Below, piece by piece: positions 21,350 to 33,930 of a DNA stretch of 64,000 nucleotides. The notes beneath the pieces were generated by a model, which saw only the letters and a list, made by a program, of their open reading frames with translations, was not told the DNA's origin and ran no database searches. Source of the DNA: Petrolisthes cinctipes (taxonomy: Eukaryota > Arthropoda > Malacostraca > Decapoda > Porcellanidae); NCBI GenBank assembly GCA_033782935.1, contig JAWQEG010000003.1, positions 4,228,501 to 4,292,500 on the forward strand. Reading direction: 5' to 3'. How positions within the stretch are numbered: position 1 is the first letter of the stretch; the number at the start of each line of letters is the position of its first letter. The position numbers and the translations under genes were made by a program.

Positions 21350-22555
21350 CTGTACATGCCTACTCCGTGTTAGAGTATTTTTTTAAAATACAGGCCAAAA
21401 ACATACTGAAAATCGATCTTTTAGGTGTCCAAAAGTCGATATGTGCATGCATCTTCTGTACCCGTTTATATCTCAAATTCTGGCCCTAAACACGAGAAAA
21501 TTCGATATTTTTGGGTCCCAGAAACGATCTGTACATACCTACTCAGTGCTAGAATGTTTTCAAAATATAGGCTCAAAACATGCTCAAAATCGATATTTTA
21601 GGTGTCGAAAAGTCGATATGTGCATGCATCTTCTGTACCCGTTTATTCTCAAATTCTGGCCCTAAACACCCGAAAATTCAATATTTTTGGGTCCCAGAAG
21701 CAATCTGTACATGCCTACTCAGTGCTAGAATATTTTCAAAATATAGGCTAAAAACATGCCAAAAATCGATATTTTAGGTGCCAAAAAGTCGATATCTCAA
21801 ATTCAGGCCCAAAACACCCGAAAATTCGATATTTAGGGGTCCCAGAAGCGATCTGTACATGCCTACTCCGTGTTGGAGTATTTTCAAAATACAGGCCCAA
21901 AACATGCTCAAAATCGATGTTTTAGGTGCCCAAAAGTCGATATGTGCATGCATCTTCAGTACCCGTTTATATCTCAAATTCAGGCTCAAAACACCCGAAA
22001 ATTCGATATTTTGGGGTCAAAGAAGCGATCTGTACATGCCTACTCCGTGTTAGAGTATTTTCAAAATACATGCCCAAAACATGCTGAAAATCGATATTTT
22101 AGATGCCCAAAGTCAATATGTGCATGTATCTTCTGTACCCGTTTATATCTCAAATTCAGGCTCAAAACACCCGAAAATTCAATATTTTGGGGTCCCAGAA
22201 GCAATCTGTAAATGCCTACTCAGTGCTAGAATATTTTCAAAATATAGGCTAAAAACATGCTAAAAATCGATATTTTAGGTGCCAAAAAGTCGATATCTCA
22301 AATTCAGTCCCAAAACACCCGAAAATTCGATATTTAGGGGTCCCAGAAGCGATCTGTACATGCCTACTCCGTGTTAGAGTATTTTCAAAATACAGGCCAA
22401 AAACATAGTGAAAATCGATGTTTTAGGTGCCAAAAAGTCGATATGTGCATGCATCTTCTGTACCCGTTTATATCTCAAATTCTGGCCCTAAACACCCGAA
22501 AATTCGATATTTTTGGGTCCCAGAAGCGATCTGTACATGCCTACTCAGTGCTAGA
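21350..22555 (+). repeat. block repeated at 26,037-27,244
   Basis: Offset 4,687 at the start and 4,689 after a 2-bp insertion in the second copy (GTGATGCAGCATC near 26,631). Shared markers: GTATTTTTTT runs, AGGTGTC before AAAAG, AACACGAGAAAATTCG, GTTTATTCTC (one base short) and CATGCCAAAAATCG. Confidence 0.88.
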
Positions 22556-25144
22556 ATGTTTTCAAATTATAGACTCAAAACATGCTCAAAATCGATATTT
22601 TAGGTGCCCAAAAGTCGATATGTGCATGCATCTTCTGTACTCGTTTATATCTCAAATTCAAGCTCAAAAAACACCCGAAAATTCGATATTTTGGGGTCCC
22701 AGAAGCAATCTGTACATGCCTACTCAGTGCCAGAATATTTTCAAAATATAGGCTCAAAACATGCTAAAAATCGATATTTTAGGTGCGTAAAGGCGATATC
22801 TCAAATTCAGGCCCAAAACACCCGAAAATTCGATATTTTGGGGTCCCAGAAGCGATCTGTACATGCCTACTCCGTGTTAGAGTATTTTCAAAATACAGGC
22901 CCAAAAAATGCTCAAAATCGATGTTTTAGGTGCCCAAAAGTCGATATGTGCATGAATCTTCATTACCCGTTTATATCTCAATTTCAGGCTCAAAACACCC
23001 GAAAATTCGATATTTTGGGGTCCCAGAAGCGATCTGTACATGTCTACTCCGTGATAGAGTATTTTCAAAATACAGGCCCAAAACATGCTGAAAATCGATA
23101 TTTTAGATGCCCAAAGTCAATATGTGCATGTATCTTCTGTTCCCGTTTATATCTCAAATTCAGGCTCAAAACACCGGAAAATTCAATATTTTGGGGTCCC
23201 AGAAGCAATCTGTACATGCCTACTCAGTGCTAGAATATTTTAAAAATATAGGCTAAAAACATGGTAAAAATCGATATTTTAGGTGCCAAAAAGTCGATAT
23301 CTCAAATTAAGGCCCAAAACACCCGAAAATTCGATATTTAGGGGTCCCAGAAGCGATCTGTACATGCCTACTCAGTGCTATAGTGTTTTCAAAATATAGG
23401 CTCAAAACATGCTCAAAATCGATATTTTAGGTGCCCAAAAGTCGATCGTGAATGCATCTTCTGTACTCGTTTATATCTCAAATTCAGGCTCAAAACACCC
23501 GAAAATTCGATATTTTGGGGTCCCAGAAGCGATCTGTACATGCCTACTCCGTGTTGGAGTATTTTCAAAATACAGGCCCAAAACATGCTCAAAATCGATG
23601 TTTTAGGTGCCCAAAAGTCGATATGTGCATGCATCTTCAGTACCCGTTTATATCTCAAATTCAGGCTCAAAACACCCGAAAATTCGATATTTTGGGGTCA
23701 AAGAAGCGATCTGTACATGCCTACTCCGTGTTAGAGTATTTTCAAAATACATGCCCAAAACATGCTGAAAATCGATATTTTAGATGCCCAAAGTCAATAT
23801 GTGCATGTATCTTCTGTACCCGTTTATATCTCAAATTCAGGCTCAAAACACCCGAAAATTCAATATTTTGGGGTCCCAGAAGCAATCTGTACATGCCTAC
23901 TCAGTGCTAGAATATTTTCAAAATATAGGCTAAAAACATGCTAAAAATCGATATTTTAGGTGCCAAAAAGTCGATATCTCAAATTCAGTCCCAAAACACC
24001 CGAAAATTCGATATTTAGGGGTCCCAGAAGCGATCTGTACATGCCTACTCCGTTTTAGAGTATTTTCAAAATACAGGCCAAAAACATACTGAAAATCGAT
24101 GTTTTAGGTGCCAAAAAGTCGATATGTGCATGCATCTTCTGTACCCGTTTATATCTCAAATTCTGGCCCTAAACACCCGAAAATTCGATATTTTTGGGTC
24201 CCAGGAGCGATCTGTACATGCCTACTCAGTGCTAGAATGTTTTCAAATTATAGACTCAAAACATGCTCAAAATCGATATTTTAGGTGCCCAAAAGTCGAT
24301 ATGTGCATGCATCTTCTGTACTCGTTTATATCTCAAATTCAGGCTCAAAACACCCGAAAATTCGATATTTTGGGGTCCCAGAAGCAATCTGTACATGCCT
24401 ACTCAGTGCCAGAATATTTTCAAAATATAGGCTCAAAACATGCTAAAAATCGATATTTTAGGTGCGTAAAGGCGATATCTCAAATTCAGGCCCAAAACAC
24501 CCGAAAATTCGATTTTTTGGGGTCCCAGAAGCGATCTTTACATGCCTACTCCGTGTTAGAGTATTTTCAAAATACAGGCCCAAAACATGCTCAAAATCGA
24601 TGTTTTAGGTGCCCAAAAGTCTATATGTGCATGCATCTTCAGTACCCGTTTATATCTCAAATTCAGGCTCAAAACACCCGAAAATTCGATATTTTGGGGT
24701 CCCAGAAGCGATCTGTACATGCCTACTCCGTGATAGAGTATTTTCAAAATACAGGCCCAAAACATGCTGAAAATCGATATTTTATATGCCCAAAGTCAAT
24801 ATGTGCATGTATCTTCTGTTCCCGTTTATATCTCAAATTCAGGCTCAAAACACCGGAAAATTCAATATTTTGGGGTCCCAGAAGCAATCTGTACATGCCT
24901 ACTCAGTGCTAGAATATTTTAAAAATATAGGGTAAAAACATGGTAAAAATCGATATTTTAGGTGCCAAAAAGTCTATATCTCAAATTAAGGCCCAAAACA
25001 CCCGAAATTTCGATATTTAGGGGTCCCAGAAGCGATCTGTACATGCCTACTCAGTGCTATAGTGTTTTCAAAATATAGGCTCAAAACATGCTCAAAATCG
25101 ATATTTTAGGTGCCCAAAAGTCGATCGTGAATGCATCTTCTGTA
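21838..25144 (+). repeat. 10-mer HOR, about 1,681 bp x 2
   Basis: Copies at about 21,838-23,518 and 23,519-25,144. The period is 1,681, falling to 1,679 after two extra A near 22,671 in the first copy. 1,681 equals the 11-mer of 27-31 kb (1,828) minus one S147 unit. Tracers are GTTGGAGTATTTTC, GGTCAAAGAAGCG (22,017 and 23,698), CAAATTATAGACTC, and GTCGATCGTGAATGC (23,441 and about 25,120). Confidence 0.85.
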
Positions 25145-27217
25145 CCCGTTTATATCTCAAATTCTGGCCCTAAACACCCGAAAATTTGATATTTTTGGGT
25201 CCCAGAAGCGATCTGTACATGCCTACTCAGTGCTAGAATGTTTTCAAATTATAGACTCAAAACATGCTCAAAATCGATATTTTAGGTGCCCAAAAGTCGA
25301 TATGTGCATGCATCTTCTGTACTCGTTTGTATCTCAAATTCAAGCTCAAAACACCCGAAAATTCGATATTTTGGGGTCCCAGAAGCAATCTGTACATGCC
25401 TACTCAGTGCCAGAATATTTTCAAAAGATAGGCTCAAAACATGCTAAAAATCGATATTTTAGGTGCGTAAAGGCGATATCTCAAATTCAGGCCCAAAACA
25501 CCCGAAAATTCGATATTTTGGGGTCCCAGAAGCGATCTGTACATGCCTACTCCGTGTTAGAGTATTTTCAAAATACAGGCCCAAAACATGCTCAAAATCG
25601 ATGTTTTAGGTGCCCAAAAGTCGATATGTGCATGCATCTTCAGTACCCGTTTATATCTCAAATTCAGGCTCAAAACACCCGAAAATTCGATATTTTGGGG
25701 TCCCAGAAGCGATCTGTACATGCCTACTCCGTGATAGAGTATTTTCAAAATACAGGCCCAAAACATGCTGAAAATCGATATTTTAGATGCCCAAAGTCAA
25801 TATGTGCATGTATCTTCTGTTCCCGTTTATATCTCAAATTCAGGCTTAAAACATCGGAAAATTCAATATTTTGGGGTCCCAGAAGCGATCTGTACATGCC
25901 TACTCAGTGCTAAAATATTTTCAAAATATAGGCTAAAAACATGCTAAAAATCGATATTTTAGGTGCATAAAGGCGATATCTCAAATTAAGGCACAAAACA
26001 CCCGATAATTCGATATTTAGGGGTCCCATAAGCGATCTGTACAAGCCTACTCCGTGTTAGAGTATTTTTTTTAAATACAGGCCCAAAACATGCTCAAAAT
26101 CGATGTTTTAGGTGTCAAAAAGTCGATATGTTCATGCATCTTCTGTACCCGTTTATATCTCAAATTCTGGCCCTAAACACGAGAAAATTCGATATTTTTG
26201 GGTCCCATAAACGATCTGTACATACCTACTCAGTGCTAGAATGTTTTCAAAATATAGGCTCAAAACATGCTCAAAATCGATATTTTAGGTGTCCAAAAGT
26301 CGATATGTGCATGCATCTTCTGTACCCGTTTATTCTCAAATTCTGGCCCTAAACACCCGAAAATTCAATATTTTTGGGTCCCAGAAGCAATCTGTACATG
26401 CCTACTCAGTGCTAGAATATTTTCAAAATATAGGCTAAAAACATGCCAAAAATCGATATTTTAGGTGCCAAAAAGTCGATATCTCAAATTCAGGCCCAAA
26501 ACACCCGAAAATTCGATATTTAGGGGTCCCAGAAGCGATCTGTACATGCCTACTCCGTGTTGGAGTATTTTCAAAATACAGGCCCAAAACATGCTCAAAA
26601 TCGATGTTTTAGGTGCCCAAAAGTCGATATGTGATGCAGCATCTTCAGTACCCGTTTATATCTCAAATTCAGGCTCAAAACACCCGAAAATTCGATATTT
26701 TGGGGTCAAAGAAGCGATCTGTACATGCCTACTCCGTGTTAGAGTATTTTCAAAATACATGCCCAAAACATGCTGAAAATCGATATTTTAGATGCCCAAA
26801 GTCAATATGTGCATGTATCTTCTGTACCCGTTTATATCTCAAATTCAGGCTCAAAACACCCGAAAATTCAATATTTTGGGGTCCCAGAAGCAATCTGTAC
26901 ATGCCTACTCAGTGCTAGAATATTTTCAAAATATAGGCTAAAAACATGCTAAAAATCGATATTTTAGGTGCCAAAAAGTCGATATCTCAAATTCAGTCCC
27001 AAAACACCCGAAAATTCGATATTTAGGGGTCCCAGAAGCGACCAGTACATGCCTACTCCGTGTTAGAGTATTTTCAAAATACAGGCCAAAAACATACTGA
27101 AAATCGATGTTTTAGGTGCCAAAAAGTCGATATGTGCAAGCATCTTCTGTACCCGTTTATATCTCAAATTCTGGCCCTAAACACCCGAAAATTCGATATT
27201 TTTGGGTCCCAGAAGCG
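25145..27217 (+). repeat. mosaic block joining the 10-mer and 11-mer domains
   Basis: 25,145-25,860 follows 24,144-24,859 (offset 1,001, about six units). At the join the A half switches from the GTCGATCGTGAATGC type to the TGGCCCTAAACACC type within one unit. 26,037-27,217 is the second copy of the 21.35-22.56 kb block. The GGCACAAAACACCCGATAATT marker, later fixed in the 11-mer, first appears near 25,990. Confidence 0.85.
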
Positions 27218-30200
27218 ATCTGTACATGCCTACTCAGTGCTAGAATATTTTAAAAATATAGGCTAAAAACATGGTAAAAATCGATATTTTAGGTGCCAAA
27301 AAGTCGATATCTCAAATTAAGGCCCAAAACACCCGAAAATTCGATATTTAGGGGTCCCAGAAGCGATCTGTACATGCCTACTCAGTGCTATAGTGTTTTC
27401 AAAATATAGGCTCAAAAAATGCTCAAAATCGATATTTTAGGTGCCCAAAAGTCGATCGTGAATGCATCTTCTGTACTCGTTTATATCTCAAATTCAGGCT
27501 CAAAACACCCGAAAATTCGATATTTTGGGGTCCCAGAAGCGATCTGTACATGCCTACTCAGTGCTAGAATATTTTCAAAATATAGGCTAAAAACATGCTA
27601 AAAATCGATATTTTAGGTGCATAAAGGCGATATCTCAAATTAAGGCACAAAACACCCGATAATTCGATATTTAGGGGTCCCATAAGCGATCTGTACATGC
27701 CTACTCCGTGTTAGAGTATTTTTTTTAAATTCAGGCCCAAAACATGCTCAAAATCGATGTTTTAGGTGCCAAAAAGTCGATATGTACGTGCACCTTCAGT
27801 ACCCGTTTATATCTCAAATTCAGGCTTAAAACACCCGAAAATTCGATATTTTGGGGTCCCAGAATCGATCGGTACATGCCTACTCCGTGTTAGAGTATTT
27901 TCAAAATACATGCCCAAAACATGCTGAAAATTGATATTTTAGATGCCCAAAGTCAATATGTGCATGCATCTTCAGTACCCGTTTATATCTCAAATTCAGG
28001 CTCAAAACACCCGAAAATTCGATATTTTGGGGTCAAAGAAGCGATCTGTACATGCCTACTCCGTGTTAGAGTATTTTCAAAATACATGCCCAAAACATGC
28101 TGAAAATCGATATTTTAGATGCCCAAAGTCAATATGTGCATGTATCTTCTGTACCCGTTTATATCTCAAATTCAGGCTCAAAACACCCGAAAATTCAATA
28201 TTTTGGGGTCCAAGAAGCAATCTGTACATGCCTACTCAGTGCTAGAATATTTTCAAAATATAGGCTAAAAACATGCTAAAAATCGATATTTTGGGTGCCA
28301 AAAAGTCGATATCTCAAATTCAGTCCCAAAACACCCGAAAATTCGATTTTTAGGGTTCCCAGAAGCGATCTGTACATGCCTACTCCGTGTTAGAGTATTT
28401 TCAAAATACAGGCCAAAAACATACTGAAAATCGATGTTTTAGGTGCCAAAAAGTCGATATGTGCATGCATCTTCTGTACCCGTTTATATCTCAAATTCTG
28501 GCACTAAACACCCGAAAATTCGATATTTTTGGGTCCCAGAAGCGATCTGTACATGCCTACTCAGTGCTAGAATGTTTTCAAATTATAGACTCAAAACATG
28601 CTCAAAATCGATATTTTAGGTGCCCAAAAGTCGATATGTGCATGCATCTTCTGTACTCGTTTATATCTCAAATTCAAGCTCAAAACACCCGAAAATTCGA
28701 TATTTTGGGGTCCCAGAAGCAATCTGTACATGCCTACTCAGTGCCAGAATATTTTCAAAATATAGGCTCAAAACATGCTAAAAATCGATATTTTAGGTGC
28801 GTAAAGGCGATATCTCAAATTCAGGCCCAAAACACCCGAAAATTCGATATTTTGGGGTCCCAGAAGCGATCTGTACATGCCTACTCCGTGTTAGAGTATT
28901 TTCAAAATACAGGCCCAAAACATGCTCAAAATCGATGTTTTAGGTGCCCAAAAGTCGATATGTGCATGCATCTTCAGTACCCGTTTATATCTCAAATTCA
29001 GGCTCAAAACACCCGAAAATTCGATATTTTGGGGTCCCAGAAGCAATCTGTACATGCCTACTCAGTGCTAGAATATTTTAAAAATATAGGCTAAAAACAT
29101 GGTAAAAATCGATATTTTAGGTGCCAAAAAGTCAATATCTCAAATTAAGGCCCAAAACACCCGAAAATTCGATATTTAGGGGTCCCAGAAGCGATCTGTA
29201 CATGCCTACTCAGTGCTATAGTGTTTTCAAAATATAGGCTCAAAACATGCTCAAAATCGATATTTTAGGTGCCCAAAAGTCGATCGTGAATGCATCTTCT
29301 GTACTCGTTTATATCTCAAATTCAGGCTCAAAACACCCGAAAATTCGATATTTTGGGGTCCCAGAAGCGATCTGTACATGCCTACTCAGTGCTAGAATAT
29401 TTTCAAAATATAGGCTAAAAACATGCTAAAAATCGATATTTTAGGTGCATAAAGGCGATATCTCAAATTAAGGCACAAAACACCCGATAATTCGATATTT
29501 AGGGGTCCCATAAGCGATCTGTACATGCCTACTCCGTGTTAGAGTATTTTTTTTAAATTCAGGCCCAAAACATGCTCAAAATCGATGTTTTAGGTGCCAA
29601 AAAGTCGATATGTACGTGCACCTTCAGTACCCGTTTATATCTCAAATTCAGGCTTAAAACACCCGAAAATTCGATATTTTGGGGTCCCAGAATCGATCGG
29701 TACATGCCTACTCCGTGTTAGAGTATTTTCAAAATACATGCCCAAAACATGCTGAAAATTGATATTTTAGATGCCCAAAGTCAATATGTGCATGCATCTT
29801 CAGTACCCGTTTATATCTCAAATTCAGGCTCAAAACACCCGAAAATTCGATATTTTGGGGTCAAAGAAGCGATCTGTACATGCCTACTCCGTGTTAGAGT
29901 ATTTTCAAAATACATGCCCAAAACATGCTGAAAATCGATATTTTAGATGCCCAAAGTCAATATGTGCATGTATCTTCTGTACCCGTTTATATCTCAAATT
30001 CAGGCTCAAAACACCCGAAAATTCAATATTTTGGGGTCCAAGAAGCAATCTGTACATGCCTACTCAGTGCTAGAATATTTTCAAAATATAGGCTAAAAAC
30101 ATGCTAAAAATCGATATTTTGGGTGCCAAAAAGTCGATATCTCAAATTCAGTCCCAAAACACCCGAAAATTCGATTTTTAGGGTTCCCAGAAGCGATCTG

Positions 30201-31386
30201 TACATGCCTACTCCGTGTTAGAGTATTTTCAAAATACAGGCCAAAAACATACTGAAAATCGATGTTTTAGGTGCCAAAAAGTCGATATGTGCATGCATCT
30301 TCTGTACCCGTTTATATCTCAAATTCTGGCACTAAACACCCGAAAATTCGATATTTTTGGGTCCCAGAAGCGATCTGTACATGCCTACTCAGTGCTAGAA
30401 TGTTTTCAAATTATAGACTCAAAACATGCTCAAAATCGATATTTTAGGTGCCCAAAAGTCGATATGTGCATGCATCTTCTGTACTCGTTTATATCTCAAA
30501 TTCAAGCTCAAAACACCCGAAAATTCGATATTTTGGGGTCCCAGAAGCAATCTGTACATGCCTACTCAGTGCCAGAATATTTTCAAAATATAGGCTCAAA
30601 ACATGCTAAAAATCGATATTTTAGGTGCGTAAAGGCGATATCTCAAATTCAGGCCCAAAACACCCGAAAATTCGATATTTTGGGGTCCCAGAAGCGATCT
30701 GTACATGCCTACTCCGTGTTAGAGTATTTTCAAAATACAGGCCCAAAACATGCTCAAAATCGATGTTTTAGGTGCCCAAAAGTCGATATGTGCATGCATC
30801 TTCAGTACCCGTTTATATCTCAAATTCAGGCTCAAAACACCCGAAAATTCGATATTTTGGGGTCCCAGAAGCAATCTGTACATGCCTACTCAGTGCTAGA
30901 ATATTTTAAAAATATAGGCTAAAAACATGGTAAAAATCGATATTTTAGGTGCCAAAAAGTCAATATCTCAAATTAAGGCCCAAAACACCCGAAAATTCGA
31001 TATTTAGGGGTCCCAGAAGCGATCTGTACATGCCTACTCAGTGCTATAGTGTTTTCAAAATATAGGCTCAAAACATGCTCAAAATCGATATTTTAGGTGC
31101 CCAAAAGTCGATCGTGAATGCATCTTCTGTACTCGTTTATATCTCAAATTCAGGCTCAAAACACCCGAAAATTCGATATTTTGGGGTCCCAGAAGCGATC
31201 TGTACATGCCTACTCAGTGCTAGAATATTTTCAAAATATAGGCTAAAAACATGCTAAAAATCGATATTTTAGGTGCATAAAGGCGATATCTCAAATTAAG
31301 GCACAAAACACCCGATAATTCGATATTTAGGGGTCCCATAAGCGATCTGTACATGCCTACTCCGTGTTAGAGTATTTTTTTTAAAT
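27218..31386 (+). repeat. 11-mer HOR, 1,828 bp, about 2.3 copies
   Basis: Copies at 27,218-29,045 and 29,046-30,873, with a partial third to 31,386. Unit order S148-L176-S147-L177-L176-L176-S148-L177-L177-S147-L177 sums to 1,826, and GTATTTTTTTTAAATTC adds 2. Only two differences were noticed between the first two copies (near 27,307 and 27,418). Tracers: GTCGATCGTGAATGC, GATAATTCGATATTTAGG, ATGTACGTGCACC, AATCGATCGGTACATG, GGTCAAAGAAGCG. Confidence 0.94.
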
Positions 31387-33930
31387 ACAGGCCCAAAACA
31401 TGCTCAAAATCGATGTTTAGGTGCCCAAAAGTCAATATGTACGTGCACCTTCAGTACCCGTTTATATCTCAAATTCAGGCTCAAAACACCCGAAAATTCG
31501 ATATTTTGGGGTCAAAGAAGCGATCTGTACATGCCTACTCCGTGTTAGAGTATTTTCAAAATACATGCCCAAAACATGCTGAAAATCGATATTTTAGATG
31601 CCCAAAGTCAATATGTGCATGTATCTTCTGTATCCGTTTATATCTCAAATTCAGGCTCAAAACACCCGAAAATTCAATATTTTGGGGTCCCAGAAGCAAT
31701 CTGTACATGCCTACTCAGTGCTAGAATATTTTCAAAATATAGGCTAAAAACATGCTAAAAATCGATATTTTAGGTGTCAAAAAGTCGATATCTCAAATTC
31801 AGTCCCAAAACACCCGAAAATTCGATATTTAGGGGTCCCAGAAGCGATCTGTACATGCCTAATCCGTGTTAGAGTATTTTCAAAATACAGGCCAAAAACA
31901 TACTGAAAATCGATCTTTTAGGTGCCAAAAAGTCGATATGTGCATGCATCTTCTGTACCCGTTTATATCTCAAATTCTGGCACTAAACACCCGAAAATTC
32001 TATATTTTTGGGTCCCAGAAGCGATCTGTACATGCCTACTCAGTGCTAGAATGTTTTCAAATTATAGACTCAAAACATGCTCAAAATCGATATTTTAGGT
32101 GCCCAAAAGTCGATATGTGCATGCATCTTCTGTACTCGTTTATATCTCAAATTCAAGCTCAAAACACCCGAAAATTCGATATTTTGGGGTCCCAGAAGCA
32201 ATCTGTACATGCCTACTCAGTGCCAGAATATTTTCAAAATATAGGCTCAAAACATGCTAAAAATCGATATTTTAGGTGCGTAAAGGCGATATCTCAAATT
32301 CAGGCCCAAAACACCCGAAAATTCGATATTTTGGGGTCCCAGAAGCGATCTGTACATGCCTACTCCGTGTTAGAGTATTTTCAAAATACAGGCCCAAAAC
32401 ATGCTCAAAATCGATGTTTTAGGTGCCCAAAAGTCGATATGTGCATGCATCTTCAGTACCCGTTTATATCTCAAATTCAGGCTCAAAACACCCGAAAATT
32501 CAATATTTTGGGGTCCCAGAAGCAATCTGTACATGCCTACTCAGTGCTAGAATATTTTAAAAATATAGGCTAAAAACATGCTAAAAATAGATATTTTAGG
32601 TGCCAAAAAGTCGATATCTCAAATTAAGGCCCAAAACACCCGAAAATTCGATATTTAGGGGTCCCAGAAGCGATCTGTACATGCCTACTCAGTGCTATAG
32701 TGTTTTCAAAATATAGGCTCAAAACATGCTCAAAATCGATATTTTAGGTGCCCAAAAGTCGATCGTGAATGCATCTTCTGTACTCGTTTATATCTCAAAT
32801 TCAGGCTCAAAACACCCGAAAATTCGATATTTTGGGGTCCCAGAAGCGATCTGTACATGCCTACTCAGTGCTAGAATATTTTCAAAATATAGGCTAAAAA
32901 CATGCTAAAAATCGATATTTTAGGTGCATAAAGGCGATATCTCAAATTAAGGCACAAAACACCCGATAATTCGATATTTAGGGGTCCCATAAGCGATCTG
33001 TACATGCCTACTCCGTGTTAGAGTATTTTTTTTAAATACAGGCCCAAAACATGCTCAAAATCGATGTTTAGGTGCCCAAAAGTCGATATGTACGTGCACC
33101 TTCAGAACCCGTTTATATCTCAAATTCAGGCTCAAAACACCCGAAAATTCGATATTTTGGGGTCAAAGAAGCGATCTGTACATGCCTACTCCGTGTTAGA
33201 GTATTTTCAAAATACATGCCCAAAACATGCTGAAAATCGATATTTTAGATGCCCAAAGTCAATATGTGCATGTATCTTCTGTATCCGTTTATATCTCAAA
33301 TTCAGGCTCAAAACACCCGAAAATTCAATATTTTGGGGTCCCAGAAGCAATCTGTACATGCCTACTCAGTGCTAGAATATTTTCAAAATATAGGCTAAAA
33401 ACATGCTAAAAATCGATATTTTAGGTGTCAAAAAGTCGATATCTCAAATTCAGTCCCAAAACACCCGAAAATTCGATATTTAGGGGTCCTAGAAGCGATC
33501 TGTACATGCCTAATCCGTGTTAGAGTATTTTCAAAATACAGGCCAAAAACATACTGAAAATCGATCTTTTAGGTGCCAAAAAGTCGATATGTGCATGCAT
33601 CTTCTGTACCCGTTTATATCTCAAATTCTGGCCCTAAACACCCTAAAATTCGATATTTTTGGGTCCCAGAAGCTATCTGTACATGCCTACTCAGTGCTAG
33701 AATGTTTTCAAATTATAGACTCAAAACATGCTCAAAATCGATATTTTATGTGCCCAAAAGTCGATATGTGCATGCATCTTCTGTACTCGTTTATATCTCA
33801 AATTCAAGCTCAAAACACCCGAAAATTCGATATTTTGGGGTCCCAGAAGCAATCTGTACATGCCTACTCAGTGCCAGAATATTTTCAAAATATAGGCTCA
33901 AAACATGCTAAAAATCGATATTTTAGGTGC
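31387..33930 (+). repeat. 10-mer HOR, 1,651 bp, about 1.5 copies
   Basis: Derived from the 11-mer by loss of one 177-bp unit: the GTACGTGCACC unit runs directly into GGTCAAAGAAGCG, skipping the AATCGATCGGTACATG unit. The first copy is 31,387-33,037 and the second continues to about 33,930. Private markers are GATGTTTAGGTGCCC (one T lost), CCTAATCCGTG and AGGTGTCAAAAAG. Confidence 0.9.
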
